A stretch of 64,000 bases of DNA from Leisingera sp. ANG-M7 (GCF_000813965.1 NZ_JWLI01000006.1:1-64000), one strand, 5' to 3'; positions 9,527 through 18,992 are shown, numbered from the stretch's first letter. Notes: a model not told the origin generated them from the letters alone. Translations and numbers: made by a program.

Positions 9527-10830
9527 TGGACGCCCGCGCCATCAACGCCTGCCTGCGCCGCGGTGAGACCCCGGGTGAGGACGCGCTGCGCTGGTTTGCC
9601 CATGGCCTGGCCAGCGGCTCCGTCTCGGATGCGCAGGCGGGGGCCTTTGCCATGGCGGTCTGCCTTCAGGGGCTGAGTGTCGAGGGCCGCCGCGCCCTGA
9701 CGCTGGCGATGCGCGACACCGGGGATGTGCTGGCGTGGGATCTGGACGGCCCGGTGCTCGACAAGCACTCGACCGGCGGTGTGGGCGATTGTGTTTCGCT
9801 GCTGCTGGCACCTGCGCTGGCGGCCTGCGGCGCCTATGTTCCGATGATTTCGGGGCGCGGGCTGGGCCATACCGGCGGCACGCTCGACAAGCTGGAGGCC
9901 ATCCCCGGCGTCTCCACCAGTGTCAGTGAGGACCACTTGCGCCGCATGATGCAGGACATGGGCTGCGCCATTGTCGGCGCCACCGCTCAGATCGCGCCTG
10001 CGGATAAACGCCTTTACGCAATTCGCGATGTGACTGCGACGGTGGAAAGCCTCGACCTGATCACCGCTTCGATCCTGTCCAAGAAGCTGGCAGCAAGCCC
10101 GGATGCGCTGGTACTGGACGTCAAGATCGGCTCCGGCGCGTTCATGAAAACCGCCGGTGACGCCCGTGCGCTGGCGCAATCGCTGTGCGACACCGCCAAT
10201 GCGGCCGGCTGCAAGACCTCGGCGCTGATCACCGACATGAACCAGCCGCTGGCACCCGCGCTTGGCAACGCGCTGGAGGTGGCAGAGGTGATGCGGGTTC
10301 TGTCCGGCGCTGCCGCCGGCCCGCTGGCGGAGATCTCGGCCATTCTGGGCGGCGAGCTGCTGATGCTCGCAGGCCTCGCAGCGGATGCGGAGGAGGGCGC
10401 GGCCAGGATCAGTGCGACGCTCAGCGATGGCCGCGCGGCAGAGCGGTTTGCCAGGATGATTGCCGCCATGGGCGGCCCCGCGGACTTTGCCGCGAATTGG
10501 CAGGATTATCTGCCGGGCGCGGAAGTGGTGCGCGATGTGAAGTCACCCGCTGCCGGGCACATCACCGCCATGAACGGAGAGGCGCTTGGCCTCGCGGTTG
10601 TCGCCCTTGGCGGCGGCCGGATGGTGGAGAGCGACGAGATCCATCCCGGGGTCGGCATTTCGGACATTGTCCGCCTGGGACAGCCCGTCGGGGCAGGGGA
10701 CACGCTTGCCCGCATCCACGCCGCCAGCGATGATGCGGCAGACATGGCAGAGGCTGCGGTCCTTGCTGCCATCGCCATCGGCGATGCGCCGGGCAGCCTG
10801 CCGCCGCTGGTTCACGAAAGGATCTCCTGA
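9526..10830 (+). CDS. deoA: Thymidine phosphorylase
   Basis: Phosphorolysis of thymidine/deoxyuridine to base plus deoxyribose-1-phosphate. The 434-residue protein matches the pyrimidine-nucleoside phosphorylase family. It has DKHSTGGVGD (phosphate site), GRGLGHTGGTLDKLEAIPG and the SKKLAAS loop, plus a C-terminal biotinyl-like domain from about 340. It sits between cdd and deoB with one-base start/stop overlaps on both sides. The product deoxyribose-1-phosphate is the substrate of the next gene. Confidence 0.95.
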   Translation: MDARAINACLRRGETPGEDALRWFAHGLASGSVSDAQAGAFAMAVCLQGLSVEGRRALTLAMRDTGDVLAWDLDGPVLDKHSTGGVGDCVSLLLAPALAACGAYVPMISGRGLGHTGGTLDKLEAIPGVSTSVSEDHLRRMMQDMGCAIVGATAQIAPADKRLYAIRDVTATVESLDLITASILSKKLAASPDALVLDVKIGSGAFMKTAGDARALAQSLCDTANAAGCKTSALITDMNQPLAPALGNALEVAEVMRVLSGAAAGPLAEISAILGGELLMLAGLAADAEEGAARISATLSDGRAAERFARMIAAMGGPADFAANWQDYLPGAEVVRDVKSPAAGHITAMNGEALGLAVVALGGGRMVESDEIHPGVGISDIVRLGQPVGAGDTLARIHAASDDAADMAEAAVLAAIAIGDAPGSLPPLVHERIS

Positions 10831-12041
10831 TGCCCCGCGCCTTTCTTGTGGTGATGGATTCCGTCGGCATCGGCGGTGCGCCGGATGCCGGGACCTTCTT
10901 CAACGGCGATCTGCCGGATCTGGGCGCCAACACGCTGGCCCATATCGCGCAGGCCTGCGCAGCGGGCAAAGCTGAGGAAGGACGCAGCGGCCCGCTGAAC
11001 GTGCCGAACATGGAACGGCTTGGTCTCGGTGCGGCAATGCGGCTGGCGTCCTCTGTACCCTTCCCGGGATTGGACACGAAACCGCAGGGCCGCTGGGGCT
11101 GTGCCCGCGAACTCAGCCGCGGCAAGGACACACCGTCCGGCCATTGGGAACTTGCCGGCCTGCCGGTGCCCTGGAACTGGCACTACTTCCCCGATCAGGC
11201 GCCGTCGTTCCCCGAAGACCTCTCCGCCTTTGTCGCGGAGCAGGCGGGCACGGACGGCATCCTGGGTAACTGCCATGCCTCCGGCACGGTGATCCTGGAT
11301 GACTTGGGCGCCGAGCACATGCGGACCGGCAAGCCGATCTGCTACACCTCAGCCGACAGTGTCTTCCAGATCGCCGCGCATGAGGAGACCTTTGGCCTCG
11401 ACCGCCTGCTGAAGCTCTGCGAGGCCATCGCTCCGCGGCTGCACGCGATGAAAGTAGGGCGGGTCATTGCGCGTCCCTTCCTCGGCTCCGAAGAAGAGGG
11501 CTTCACCCGCACCACCAACCGCCGCGATTTCGCGATCACCCCGCCGGCGCCGGTGCTGACCAACTGGGTGCAGGACGCAGGCGGCAAGGTCCACGCCATC
11601 GGCAAAATCGGCGATATCTTCACCATGTCCGGCATCGATACCCTGAAAAAGGGGGCGGATGCCCAGCTGATGCAGCACCTGTTCGACGCGGTGGATACGG
11701 CAGAAAACGGCAGCCTGACCTTTGCCAATTTCGTCGAGTTCGACAGCATGTACGGCCACACCCGCGACATTTCCGGCTACGCCCGGGCGCTGGAGTGGTT
11801 TGACGCCGAACTGGGCCGCCTGCTTCCGCGCTTGCGCAAGGGCGACATGCTGGTACTGACCGCCGATCACGGAAATGATCCCAGCTGGCCCGGCACCGAC
11901 CACACCCGCGAACAGGTGCCGGTGCTGATTGCGGGGCTTGACGCAGGCCCCGTCGGGCAGGTCAAATTCGCCGATGTGGCGGCGTCCATCGCCGCCCATC
12001 TGGATGTCCCGGCCCAAGGTCCCGGCAAGAGCTTTCTTTGA
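10830..12041 (+). CDS. deoB: Phosphopentomutase
   Basis: Converts (deoxy)ribose-1-phosphate to the 5-phosphate, completing the salvage route from deoA. The 403-residue alkaline-phosphatase-superfamily protein has the N-terminal metal site VVMDSVGIGGAPDA and the C-terminal metal cluster LTADHGNDPSWPGTDHTRE. A GKDTPSGHWE segment holds the family Thr that is phosphorylated. Its ATG overlaps the deoA TGA by one base. No deoC follows; upp begins 76 bases downstream. Confidence 0.95.
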   Translation: MPRAFLVVMDSVGIGGAPDAGTFFNGDLPDLGANTLAHIAQACAAGKAEEGRSGPLNVPNMERLGLGAAMRLASSVPFPGLDTKPQGRWGCARELSRGKDTPSGHWELAGLPVPWNWHYFPDQAPSFPEDLSAFVAEQAGTDGILGNCHASGTVILDDLGAEHMRTGKPICYTSADSVFQIAAHEETFGLDRLLKLCEAIAPRLHAMKVGRVIARPFLGSEEEGFTRTTNRRDFAITPPAPVLTNWVQDAGGKVHAIGKIGDIFTMSGIDTLKKGADAQLMQHLFDAVDTAENGSLTFANFVEFDSMYGHTRDISGYARALEWFDAELGRLLPRLRKGDMLVLTADHGNDPSWPGTDHTREQVPVLIAGLDAGPVGQVKFADVAASIAAHLDVPAQGPGKSFL

Positions 12042-12117
12042 CCCTATGGTCAAAACACGCTTGCCTGCCGCGGCCAAGCCCGTAAAAGCGCGGAAAGCCA
12101 AACATTAGGAGTGCCCC

Positions 12118-12750
12118 ATGACCGACCACCTGACCGTTGTTGATCACCCGCTTGTGCAGCACAAGCTGACCCTGATGCGGGACAAGGGCACGTCAACGGC
12201 CGGCTTCCGCCGCCTGCTGCGCGAGATCACCCAGCTTCTGGCCTATGAGATCACCCGCGAGATGCCGCTGACCACCACCAGCATCGAAACCCCGATGGAG
12301 GAGATGGAGGCGCCGATCCTCGCTGGCAAGAAGCTGGCGCTGGTGTCTATCCTGCGCGCGGGCAACGGTATGCTGGACGGCGTGCTGGAGCTGATCCCCT
12401 CTGCCCGTGTCGGTTTTGTTGGCCTGTACCGCGACGAGGAAACCCTGGAGCCGGTGCAGTATTACTTCAAGGCGCCCGAGGGGCTGAAGGACCGGCTGGT
12501 CATCGCCGTTGACCCGATGCTCGCGACCGGCAACAGCTCCGCCGCTGCCATTGACCTGCTGAAGGAGGCCGGCGCCAACAACATCCGCTTCCTGTGCCTG
12601 CTGGCCTCGCCCGAAGGCGTCGAGCGCATGAATCAGGCCCATCCGGATGTGCCGATCGTGACCGCCTCCCTGGACCGCGAGCTGAACAAGAAGGGCTATA
12701 TTCTGCCTGGTCTTGGCGATGCCGGCGACCGGATGTTCGGCACCAAGTGA
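12118..12750 (+). CDS. upp: Uracil phosphoribosyltransferase
   Basis: Transfers ribose-phosphate from PRPP to uracil, giving UMP; it recovers the base released by DeoA. The 210-residue product has the PRPP loop [15 protein letters not shown] and the C-terminal uracil-binding segment [24 protein letters not shown] lies 7 bases upstream of the ATG. The 76-base gap after deoB contains no terminator, so it is likely the last gene of the salvage operon. A GCCAGGAC/GTCCTGGC stem-loop follows at 12760-12785. Confidence 0.95.
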   Translation: MTDHLTVVDHPLVQHKLTLMRDKGTSTAGFRRLLREITQLLAYEITREMPLTTTSIETPMEEMEAPILAGKKLALVSILRAGNGMLDGVLELIPSARVGFVGLYRDEETLEPVQYYFKAPEGLKDRLVIAVDPMLATGNSSAAAIDLLKEAGANNIRFLCLLASPEGVERMNQAHPDVPIVTASLDRELNKKGYILPGLGDAGDRMFGTK

Positions 12751-12759
12751 TCTGTTGCA

Positions 12760-12785
12760 GCCAGGACGGGGGTACCTGTCCTGGC
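12760..12785 (+). terminator. Weak stem-loop after upp
   Basis: A perfect 8-bp stem (GCCAGGAC with GTCCTGGC) around a 10-base loop starts 10 bases after the upp stop. No T-run follows, so it may be factor-dependent. Confidence 0.35.
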
Positions 12786-12923
12786 AGCCGTATCCGGCGG
12801 CGGGACGGGAATTGGTTTCAATTCATGCAAAAATTGTCCGCATAAAGGCCCATTGTTGCTGCGGAATCTTTACTCACAGGCAAGATTCGGGCATCCTGTA
12901 GCCACATTTTGTGGGGCTCAGGA

Positions 12924-14201
12924 ATGAAAATAACTAGAATTATTGCACTGGCCATCATCGCGGGGACAAGCAGCGCAGCGGGGATACAGGCACAAACCCT
13001 GCGCGACGCCAGCCCGCCAGCCGAATACCCCCCGCTCTCCTACAAGGGGAAGCAGTATGTGGACAGCCGCGGCTGCATTTACATCCGGGCGGGCATTGAC
13101 GGAGACGTGAATTGGGTGCCGCGGGTCAACCGCGCCCGCAAGCATCTTTGCGGCTACGCACCGACCCGGGTCGCCGGAACCACCCGGCAGCGGCAGACCG
13201 CGTCAAAACCGGAACAGATCACACTGGAACCCAGCCAGCAGCCCGCACCGTCCGCTGCGCAGCCAAGCGTTGTGACAACTGCCAAGCCGGTCCGGAAACC
13301 GGAACCGGCCAGCGTCCAGCCTGCAACGGTTGCGGCAGTGCCTGCGGCCCCCAAGCAGCCAGTCAGGAAGGTTGCCCCGGCCGCAGCAAAACCCGCAGCC
13401 GCAGCGCAACAGCCGTCGGACAACACGGGCTGTGCAGGCCTGTCCGGTATCAGCCGGCAGTATTCCAATTCCAACGGCGTGCGGTGCGGCCCTCAGGAAG
13501 CCCCGCCCGTTACTTACGTAGGGCCGCAGTCCTCTGTCCGGATCACGCCCAACACCCGTGTGGTTCAAACGCATATCTACCAGGAGCGCCGTCTCAGCAA
13601 CAGCTTCCAGGTGCCCAAGGGCTACCGCCCGGTCTGGACCGACGGGCGCCTCAATCCGAAGCGCGCAGAGCGCACGGTGCGACCGGCGGTGATCGTCAGC
13701 AACCTCCAGGCCCCGGCAGGGTATGAGGTGGTGGAACGGGAGGATGGCCGGATGAACCCGATGCGGGGTGTGCGCACGCCAGACGGCGACGCGCAGATGG
13801 CGCAGATCTGGACAAGCGGCGTGCCGCGCAAACTGGTTCAACTGCCGCTGGACCGTCCCACGGTCACGCTGCCGCGTGATGCGCGTGTCAGCCCGGCTGA
13901 GGCCAGACCCAAGGGCTTGCGCCTGTCGACACGCTCGGCTCCCGGCGCTGCGGCGCCGGAACAGGCGGTTGTCAGCCGCCGCTATGTCCGGGCCGCAACC
14001 TACGCAGATCCGTCCCAGGCCAAGGCGGCGGCTCGCAAATTGGCCGCAACCGGACTGGCAGTGCGTCTTGGCACCGTCAGCCGCAAGGGTCAGCCTTACA
14101 AGGTGGTTCTGGCAGGGCCTTACCAGAATGGCGGCCAAGCGGCTGCAGCATTGGCCAAGGTGCAGCGTGCTGGTTTCAGCGGCGCCAAGCTCAGCAAATA
14201 A
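12924..14201 (+). CDS. Secreted SPOR-domain protein
   Basis: A 425-residue envelope protein. The first about 24 residues form a signal peptide (MKITRIIALAIIAGTSSAAG). A short Cys-containing N-terminal segment (SRGCIYIRAG, HLCGY) leads into a long low-complexity Ala/Pro/Gln linker (about 80-175). Residues about 350-425 are a SPOR fold (RRYVRAATYADPSQAKAAARKL ending AGFSGAKLSK), which binds denuded peptidoglycan at the division septum. The middle repeats a pattern twice: PKGYRPVWTDGRLNPKR and PAGYEVVEREDGRMNPMRG. The ATG at 12924 is chosen because it opens the signal peptide; a TTG at 12909 is also in frame. A strong intrinsic terminator follows. Confidence 0.85.
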   Translation: MKITRIIALAIIAGTSSAAGIQAQTLRDASPPAEYPPLSYKGKQYVDSRGCIYIRAGIDGDVNWVPRVNRARKHLCGYAPTRVAGTTRQRQTASKPEQITLEPSQQPAPSAAQPSVVTTAKPVRKPEPASVQPATVAAVPAAPKQPVRKVAPAAAKPAAAAQQPSDNTGCAGLSGISRQYSNSNGVRCGPQEAPPVTYVGPQSSVRITPNTRVVQTHIYQERRLSNSFQVPKGYRPVWTDGRLNPKRAERTVRPAVIVSNLQAPAGYEVVEREDGRMNPMRGVRTPDGDAQMAQIWTSGVPRKLVQLPLDRPTVTLPRDARVSPAEARPKGLRLSTRSAPGAAAPEQAVVSRRYVRAATYADPSQAKAAARKLAATGLAVRLGTVSRKGQPYKVVLAGPYQNGGQAAAALAKVQRAGFSGAKLSK

Positions 14202-14223
14202 GACAGAGAATTGCCATTTGGAC

Positions 14224-14250
14224 AGGCCGGGCCGCTGCCCGGCCTTTTTT
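14224..14250 (+). terminator. Intrinsic terminator of the SPOR gene
   Basis: A perfect 8-bp GC stem (GGCCGGGC / GCCCGGCC) with loop CGCT is followed by six T residues, 23 bases after the stop. The convergent methyltransferase gene ends at 14274. Confidence 0.92.
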
Positions 14251-14273
14251 GCGGCCTTATAAGAATCCTGGCC

Positions 14274-15086
14274 CTAGCGCCGGCGGCAGGTGTAAATGAC
14301 GGCCTCCAGCGGCATCCGCAGAGGCGGCGGCCCAAAACGGTCCCGTAAGGCGTCCAGAATGGCGCTGGCAACCTCATCAGGGTCAACACCGCCGCGGGCA
14401 CGGATCTCGTCGATCATCGGATTGCCATAGACCAGTGCCTCGGCAAATTTCTCAGGATCTTCAATTGTCTTTTTCAGCGTGACAGTCTCGTGAGAGACCT
14501 CTGACCAGTCTTCCTTGTTCAAATCCGCTGCAACATATTCCGGGTTGCCGTAATGGAAAGGCACCTTGTAAAAGCCTGGTGGATCATCCGGGAAAAACTG
14601 TGCAGCGACGGCGTCGGCAATTCCGGCAAACGGGTTCCGCGCCATCGGCGCCCAGACGCTGAAGAGATAGTGCCCGCCGGGTTTCAGCACTCGCGCGGCC
14701 TCCCGGAAGGCGGTGGGCTTGTCCGGAAAGAACATGACCCCGAACTGGCAGGCAATCAGGTCAAAACTGTCATCGCCAAAGGGCAGGGCCATCGCGTCGG
14801 CGGGCTGAAAGGCGGCATTAGTGGTGTTAGAGAGTTTCGCCTCCGCCAGCGCCAGCATTGGCGCGTTCAAATCCGTGATAGTCAGTCTGGTCTCCGGTGG
14901 CAGCCTGCGCCGCAGCCGCTGCGAGACAATGCCGGTTCCTGCGGCCAGTTCCAGAACGTCCTTGGCTGCAAAGACGCCGCAGCGTGCAGCCAAGTCATCA
15001 GCATAATTGAAGAAGATCACTGGCCCGAGGCCGCTGTCGTAGTAACTCGGAATGTCTCCGGTGAAACTGGCTGAGCTTTCTGGCAT
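14274..15086 (-). CDS. Class I SAM-dependent methyltransferase
   Basis: A 270-residue cytoplasmic methyltransferase of the UbiE/Methyltransf_11-25 type. Motif I is VLELAAGTGIVSQRL at about residues 43-57, followed by the acidic loop TITDLNAPML, then PADAMALPFGDDSFD and the post-II motif AARVLKPGGHYLFSVW. The substrate is unknown; similar proteins methylate small molecules. It is convergent with the SPOR gene and lies downstream of the M48-like membrane protein with a 92-base gap. Confidence 0.85.
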   Translation of the reverse strand: MPESSASFTGDIPSYYDSGLGPVIFFNYADDLAARCGVFAAKDVLELAAGTGIVSQRLRRRLPPETRLTITDLNAPMLALAEAKLSNTTNAAFQPADAMALPFGDDSFDLIACQFGVMFFPDKPTAFREAARVLKPGGHYLFSVWAPMARNPFAGIADAVAAQFFPDDPPGFYKVPFHYGNPEYVAADLNKEDWSEVSHETVTLKKTIEDPEKFAEALVYGNPMIDEIRARGGVDPDEVASAILDALRDRFGPPPLRMPLEAVIYTCRRR

Positions 15087-15178
15087 GTCTCACGTCCCCC
15101 CATCATGCGTTTGCGCAGATTTAACGATCTTAGCAGATCCGGCGCATTTTCGCGATTGGCGGGGGAAGCGGTGAAGAG

Positions 15179-16189
15179 TCAGCCGCAGATGTTCTGCAGC
15201 TGCACCCAGTCGCGGTCGTTCAGCACAGGTTCCACTTCGCGGCCGGCCATCGGGTCTGCCTCGATCAGCCCCAGCACCGTTTCTCCAGTGATGTCCAGCG
15301 CATAGGCATAGGGAGAGGAGGGCAGGGCCGCGCGGGCAAATTCTGCCAACAGCACCTCGTCGGGCAGCTGCGGGCGGGGGCTGGACAGGGTGGCCTCGGA
15401 ATAGGCATCCAGCGCCGCACGGTCCAGCTCGCCGGTTGTCAGCAGCTTGAAAGTGGCGCGGAAACCTCCGGCTTCCAGCAGCTCCTGCATCGGGTCGCTG
15501 GCCACTGCCCGGGCGCGTTCGGCGAGAACCGCACCTGCAGCAACGGCCGGGTCCTCGAAATCTTCTACGAAGGAGCGGTTCAAAAGCACGATGCCGCCGG
15601 GCAGATGCAGGCTGCCGGGAATGCCGGAGCGCAGGATCGCCAGCTGCCGTACGCCGGTGCGTTGCGCCAGGGCTTTCAGGATCGGTACGGCTTCCGGCGT
15701 GGCGCAGGCAGGGCCGGAGACCCGCTCAATCCGTCCCAAGAGCGCCTGTCCGATGGCCTTGCGCTTGATGTCTGGTACCACGCTGACCGCGTGGCGCGTG
15801 ACGGCGCCGGGCAGCCACAGAACCAGCAGCGCCAGAACCAGCGCCAGGGTGCCCAGGATACTGACAGCCCGCAACCGCCCGGGCCGCGCGCGCGACCGCC
15901 CGATCGCATTCTGCACTCGGGCGATGGCTTCCAGCATGGCGGTTTCGTCCTCAGTCAACTCCAGCGTTTCGCCGGGGTCGCCGTCCGGGTGGAACAGGGC
16001 GGGGAACTCTCCCGGGTTGGCGCGCTCCACTGCTGCCAGCGACCAATGTGCCAGCGGCTGATCGTTCATGCTGGCAATGGTCAGTGTCGCATCGCCCAGC
16101 GAGATGATCACATCCCGCCGCTGCGCCTCAGGATCCGCGCGCCACAGGCCCGCAGCCTCCAGCCGCTCAAATTCCTTCAATGCCGTCAT
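15179..16189 (-). CDS. One-helix membrane protein resembling a catalytically dead M48 peptidase
   Basis: A 336-residue protein with a single hydrophobic segment at about residues 108-128 (AVSILGTLALVLALLVLWLPG). The remainder follows the helix. In it, HLPGGIVLLNRSFVEDFEDPAVAAGAVLAE parallels the M48 peptidase stretch PGGxixvxxGLl...deaELAaVLAHE, but the HExxH zinc motif is replaced by ERARA. No function is known to me. The start is MTALKEFERLEAAGLW. It is flanked by an acyl-CoA synthetase upstream (separated by a strong hairpin) and a methyltransferase downstream. Confidence 0.7.
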   Translation of the reverse strand: MTALKEFERLEAAGLWRADPEAQRRDVIISLGDATLTIASMNDQPLAHWSLAAVERANPGEFPALFHPDGDPGETLELTEDETAMLEAIARVQNAIGRSRARPGRLRAVSILGTLALVLALLVLWLPGAVTRHAVSVVPDIKRKAIGQALLGRIERVSGPACATPEAVPILKALAQRTGVRQLAILRSGIPGSLHLPGGIVLLNRSFVEDFEDPAVAAGAVLAERARAVASDPMQELLEAGGFRATFKLLTTGELDRAALDAYSEATLSSPRPQLPDEVLLAEFARAALPSSPYAYALDITGETVLGLIEADPMAGREVEPVLNDRDWVQLQNICG

Positions 16190-16235
16190 GCAGCTTGCCC
16201 GGTCCCCATCCGTATCATTGTTGCCAGAATAAGCG

Positions 16236-16270
16236 CATAAAACAGGGGCGGCAATTTGCTTTGCCGCCCC
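16236..16270 (-). terminator. Intrinsic terminator of the acyl-CoA synthetase gene
   Basis: A perfect 10-bp stem (GGGGCGGCAA at 16245-16254 and TTGCCGCCCC at 16261-16270) with a six-base loop lies 24 bases past the acyl-CoA synthetase stop. In the minus direction it is followed by TGTTTTA. Confidence 0.82.
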
Positions 16271-16294
16271 CGGATGCTGTTTCGCCGTGAAATG

Positions 16295-17923
16295 TCACAG
16301 GTTTTTGGCGATTTTCCTCAGTTCGAACTTCTGGATCTTGCCGGTGGAGGTCTTGGGCAGTTCCTGGAACACCACTTTCTTGGGCGCCTTGAAGCCTGCG
16401 AGTGTCTCACGGGTAAAGGCAATCAGTGCCGCAGCGTCTTCCTTGGCGCCGGCCTTCAGCTCGACAAAGGCGCAAGGCACCTCACCCCATTTCTCATCCG
16501 GCATCGCTGCAACGGCGGCCAGCAGCACATCCGGGTGCGCCATCAGCACGCCCTCTACCTCGACTGAGGAGATATTCTCGCCACCGGAGATGATGATGTC
16601 CTTGGCCCGGTCGGCGATCTGGATATAGCCGTCCGGGTGCTGTACCGCGAGGTCGCCGGAGTTGAAATAACCGTTTTTGAAGGCCTCTGCAGTGGCCTCT
16701 GGGTTCTTCAGATACCCTTTCATCACCACATTGCCGCGCAGGCCGATCTCGCCCTGGCTCTGGCCGTCCATTGGCAGCACGTTGTGCTCGCTGTCGCGCA
16801 CAACCACCGGCTCCAGCATCGGCATGGCAACACCTTGGCGGGATTTCTTGGCGGCGATGCCCGCCTTGTCTAGCGCGTCCCAGTCCTCTGCCTTCCAGTA
16901 GCATTCGGTTACATGGCCGAAGGTTTCGGTCAGCCCGTAGACATGGGTGATGTTAAAGCCGAGGTTTTCGATCTTCGACAGCGTCGCAGGGGCGGGCGGG
17001 GCGCCGGCGGTGAAGACCTCCACCGTGTGATCGAATGTGCGGCGCTCCTCGTCCAGCGCGTTGACGATCATGTTCAGCACGATCGGCGCGCCGCCGAAAT
17101 GGGTGACGCCCTCATAATGGATGGCGTTGTAGATAGCTTGCGCAGTGATATCGCGGCAGCAGACCAGGGTGCCGCCGACCAGGGGCATCATCCAGGTGTG
17201 GTTCCAGCCGTTGCAATGGAACAGCGGCACGATGGTCAGATAGACCGGGTGCAGCACCATCCGCCAGGACACCACCGTGCCCATGGTCATCAGATAGGCG
17301 CCGCGATGGTGATAGACCACGCCCTTGGGCCGCCCGGTGGTGCCGGAGGTATAATTCAGCGCCAGGCTTTCCCATTCGTCCTCGGGCATGATCCACTGGA
17401 AGTCCGGGTCGCCGCTGGCCAGCAGCGCCTCGTATTCCATGTGACGGCCGGTGGCGTGCCAGCTGGCCTGATCATCAGCCACTTCGATCAGTACGGGTGC
17501 CGGGCCGTCCATTTCCTCGACCGCGGCCTCGGCCAGCTCAATGAACTGGGGATCGACCAGCACCGCCTTGGCCTCGCCATGGGCAAAGATATAGGCGACC
17601 GTGCCCACATCCAGCCGGGTATTGATGGTGTTCAGCACCGCGCCGCAGGCGGGCACGCCGAAATGCGCCTCTGCCTGGGCGGGGATGTTCGGCAGCAGGG
17701 TGGCCACCACATCGCCGGGCTTCACCCCCTGCTTGACGAGGCCTGAGGCCAGGCGGGTGCAGCGCTCGTGGTATTCGGCGTAACTCTTGCGGTGCTTGCC
17801 ATAGCTGACCGCCAGACGGTCCGGAAAAACCTGCGCCGCCCGCTGCAGATGGCTGAGCGGCGACAGCGGCACATAATTTGCGGCGGTCTTTTCCAGACCG
17901 GTTTCATCCGCCATCCACCCCAT
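16295..17923 (-). CDS. Acyl-CoA synthetase (AMP-binding), medium/long-chain type
   Basis: Activates a carboxylic acid to its CoA ester. The 542-residue ANL-superfamily enzyme has P-loop YTSGTTGRPKGV, YGLTETFG, the hinge GDLAVQHPDGYIQIADRAKDI and the C-terminal catalytic lysine in PKTSTGKIQKFELR. It differs from PrpE in this window and looks closer to AAE-type fatty/aryl acyl-CoA ligases. The substrate is not deducible. The ATG at 17923 has GGGGAGG 6-7 bases upstream; the longer frame from 17989 has no such support. It is divergent from the EamA transporter gene. Confidence 0.88.
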   Translation of the reverse strand: MGWMADETGLEKTAANYVPLSPLSHLQRAAQVFPDRLAVSYGKHRKSYAEYHERCTRLASGLVKQGVKPGDVVATLLPNIPAQAEAHFGVPACGAVLNTINTRLDVGTVAYIFAHGEAKAVLVDPQFIELAEAAVEEMDGPAPVLIEVADDQASWHATGRHMEYEALLASGDPDFQWIMPEDEWESLALNYTSGTTGRPKGVVYHHRGAYLMTMGTVVSWRMVLHPVYLTIVPLFHCNGWNHTWMMPLVGGTLVCCRDITAQAIYNAIHYEGVTHFGGAPIVLNMIVNALDEERRTFDHTVEVFTAGAPPAPATLSKIENLGFNITHVYGLTETFGHVTECYWKAEDWDALDKAGIAAKKSRQGVAMPMLEPVVVRDSEHNVLPMDGQSQGEIGLRGNVVMKGYLKNPEATAEAFKNGYFNSGDLAVQHPDGYIQIADRAKDIIISGGENISSVEVEGVLMAHPDVLLAAVAAMPDEKWGEVPCAFVELKAGAKEDAAALIAFTRETLAGFKAPKKVVFQELPKTSTGKIQKFELRKIAKNL

Positions 17924-17999
17924 CAGTTTCCTCCCCTGAATCACTTTGGTGTCGCTTAGAGGACAGATATTGCGGAAAGTTGCTGCCAATGGGAAGGGT

Positions 18000-18923
18000 A
18001 TGAAACAAACAGCCGCACTCTCCGCCCCGGGTACCAGTCAGACCGCAGCCGCGCAGTCGATGCTGGCGGCAATGCTGATCATCGGCATCACCGACAACGC
18101 CGTGCCGCTGATGGCAGAGACCATCGGGCTGGGCCAGTTCTACCTGTTGCGCACATTTGTCGCACTGCCGTTCCTGTGGCTGATGGCGCGCGCCGGGCTG
18201 GGCGGGCTGCGCTGCCGCAACTTCGGCGCGGTACTGCTGCGCGCGGTGCTGGTGGCGGTGTCGATGGTGTTTTATTTCACCGCCGTGGCGCTGATGCCGA
18301 TTGCCCAGGCGCTGGCCGGGCTGTTCACCTCGCCGATCCTGATTGTGGTGATTTCGGTACTGTTCCTCAGGATGCGGATCGGCTGGATCCGGGTCGGCGC
18401 GGTTCTGGGCGGCTTTGCCGGTGTGCTGATGGTGCTGCAGCCGGATCCCGCGGCCTTCAACTGGCTTATCCTGGTGCCGGTGGCGGGCGGGTTGTTCTAT
18501 GCGCTCGGCTCACTGGCGACCGGGCTTTACTGCCAGGGTGAAAGCACGGTGGCGATGCTGTTCATCTACCTGCTGGTGCAAGGCGTGCTTGGCGCCCTGC
18601 TGCTTGCGGGGCTGGAGATCTGGCCGCAGGACGTGCCCGCGGGTGCCGACGGTTTTGCGGTCCGCGGCTGGGTCTGGCCGCTGTGGGACATTGCCCACCT
18701 GATCCTGCTGCAGGGCTGTGCGGCGGTGGGCGGTGTATTCCTGATCACCAAGGCCTACCAGCTGGGTGAGGCATCTTATGTCGCTGTCTTTGAATACTCG
18801 GTGATGATCGTCGGGCCGGGCGTCGCCTGGGCCTATTGGGGGCAGGCGCTGAACATCTGGCAGATGCTGGGCATTGGCCTGATCATCACGGCCGGCACCA
18901 CCATCGCGCTGCGCTCGAAGTGA
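18000..18923 (+). CDS. EamA/DMT-superfamily transporter
   Basis: A 307-residue inner-membrane protein with about ten predicted helices arranged as two EamA repeats. Examples are AAMLIIGITDNAVPLMAETI, VLVAVSMVFYFTAVALMPIA, ILIVVISVLFLRM and IGLIITAGTTIALRSK. Family members export metabolites, amino acids or drugs; no substrate can be read from sequence. The ATG at 18000 is the start closest to the first helix, with GGAAGG just upstream. It is divergent from the acyl-CoA synthetase gene. Confidence 0.85.
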   Translation: MKQTAALSAPGTSQTAAAQSMLAAMLIIGITDNAVPLMAETIGLGQFYLLRTFVALPFLWLMARAGLGGLRCRNFGAVLLRAVLVAVSMVFYFTAVALMPIAQALAGLFTSPILIVVISVLFLRMRIGWIRVGAVLGGFAGVLMVLQPDPAAFNWLILVPVAGGLFYALGSLATGLYCQGESTVAMLFIYLLVQGVLGALLLAGLEIWPQDVPAGADGFAVRGWVWPLWDIAHLILLQGCAAVGGVFLITKAYQLGEASYVAVFEYSVMIVGPGVAWAYWGQALNIWQMLGIGLIITAGTTIALRSK

Positions 18924-18927
18924 AGGG

Positions 18928-18946
18928 AAGGGGCGCTGCCCCTTTT
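18928..18946 (+). terminator. Terminator-like hairpin after the EamA gene
   Basis: AAGGGGC pairs with GCCCCTT around a three-base loop and is followed by two more T residues, 4 bases after the stop codon. Confidence 0.6.
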
Positions 18947-18964
18947 GGCCCTGCGGGGCCAATT

Positions 18965-18992
18965 CACCCCGGAGTATTTGCGCAAAGGTGAA
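18965..18992 (+). repeat. GAGTATTT intergenic element, copy A
   Basis: CACCCCGGAGTATTTGCGCA followed by AAGGTGAA is a variant of an element that recurs at 25264-25284 and, inverted, at 25419-25439. It lies downstream of the EamA gene. Confidence 0.5.

Noticed and set aside
16295-17923. Calling the acyl-CoA synthetase DmdB (MMPA-CoA ligase) because a DmdC-like dehydrogenase occurs in the window
   Set aside because: Its N terminus and motifs do not resemble the roseobacter DmdB sequences I recall, and it is not adjacent to the dehydrogenase.
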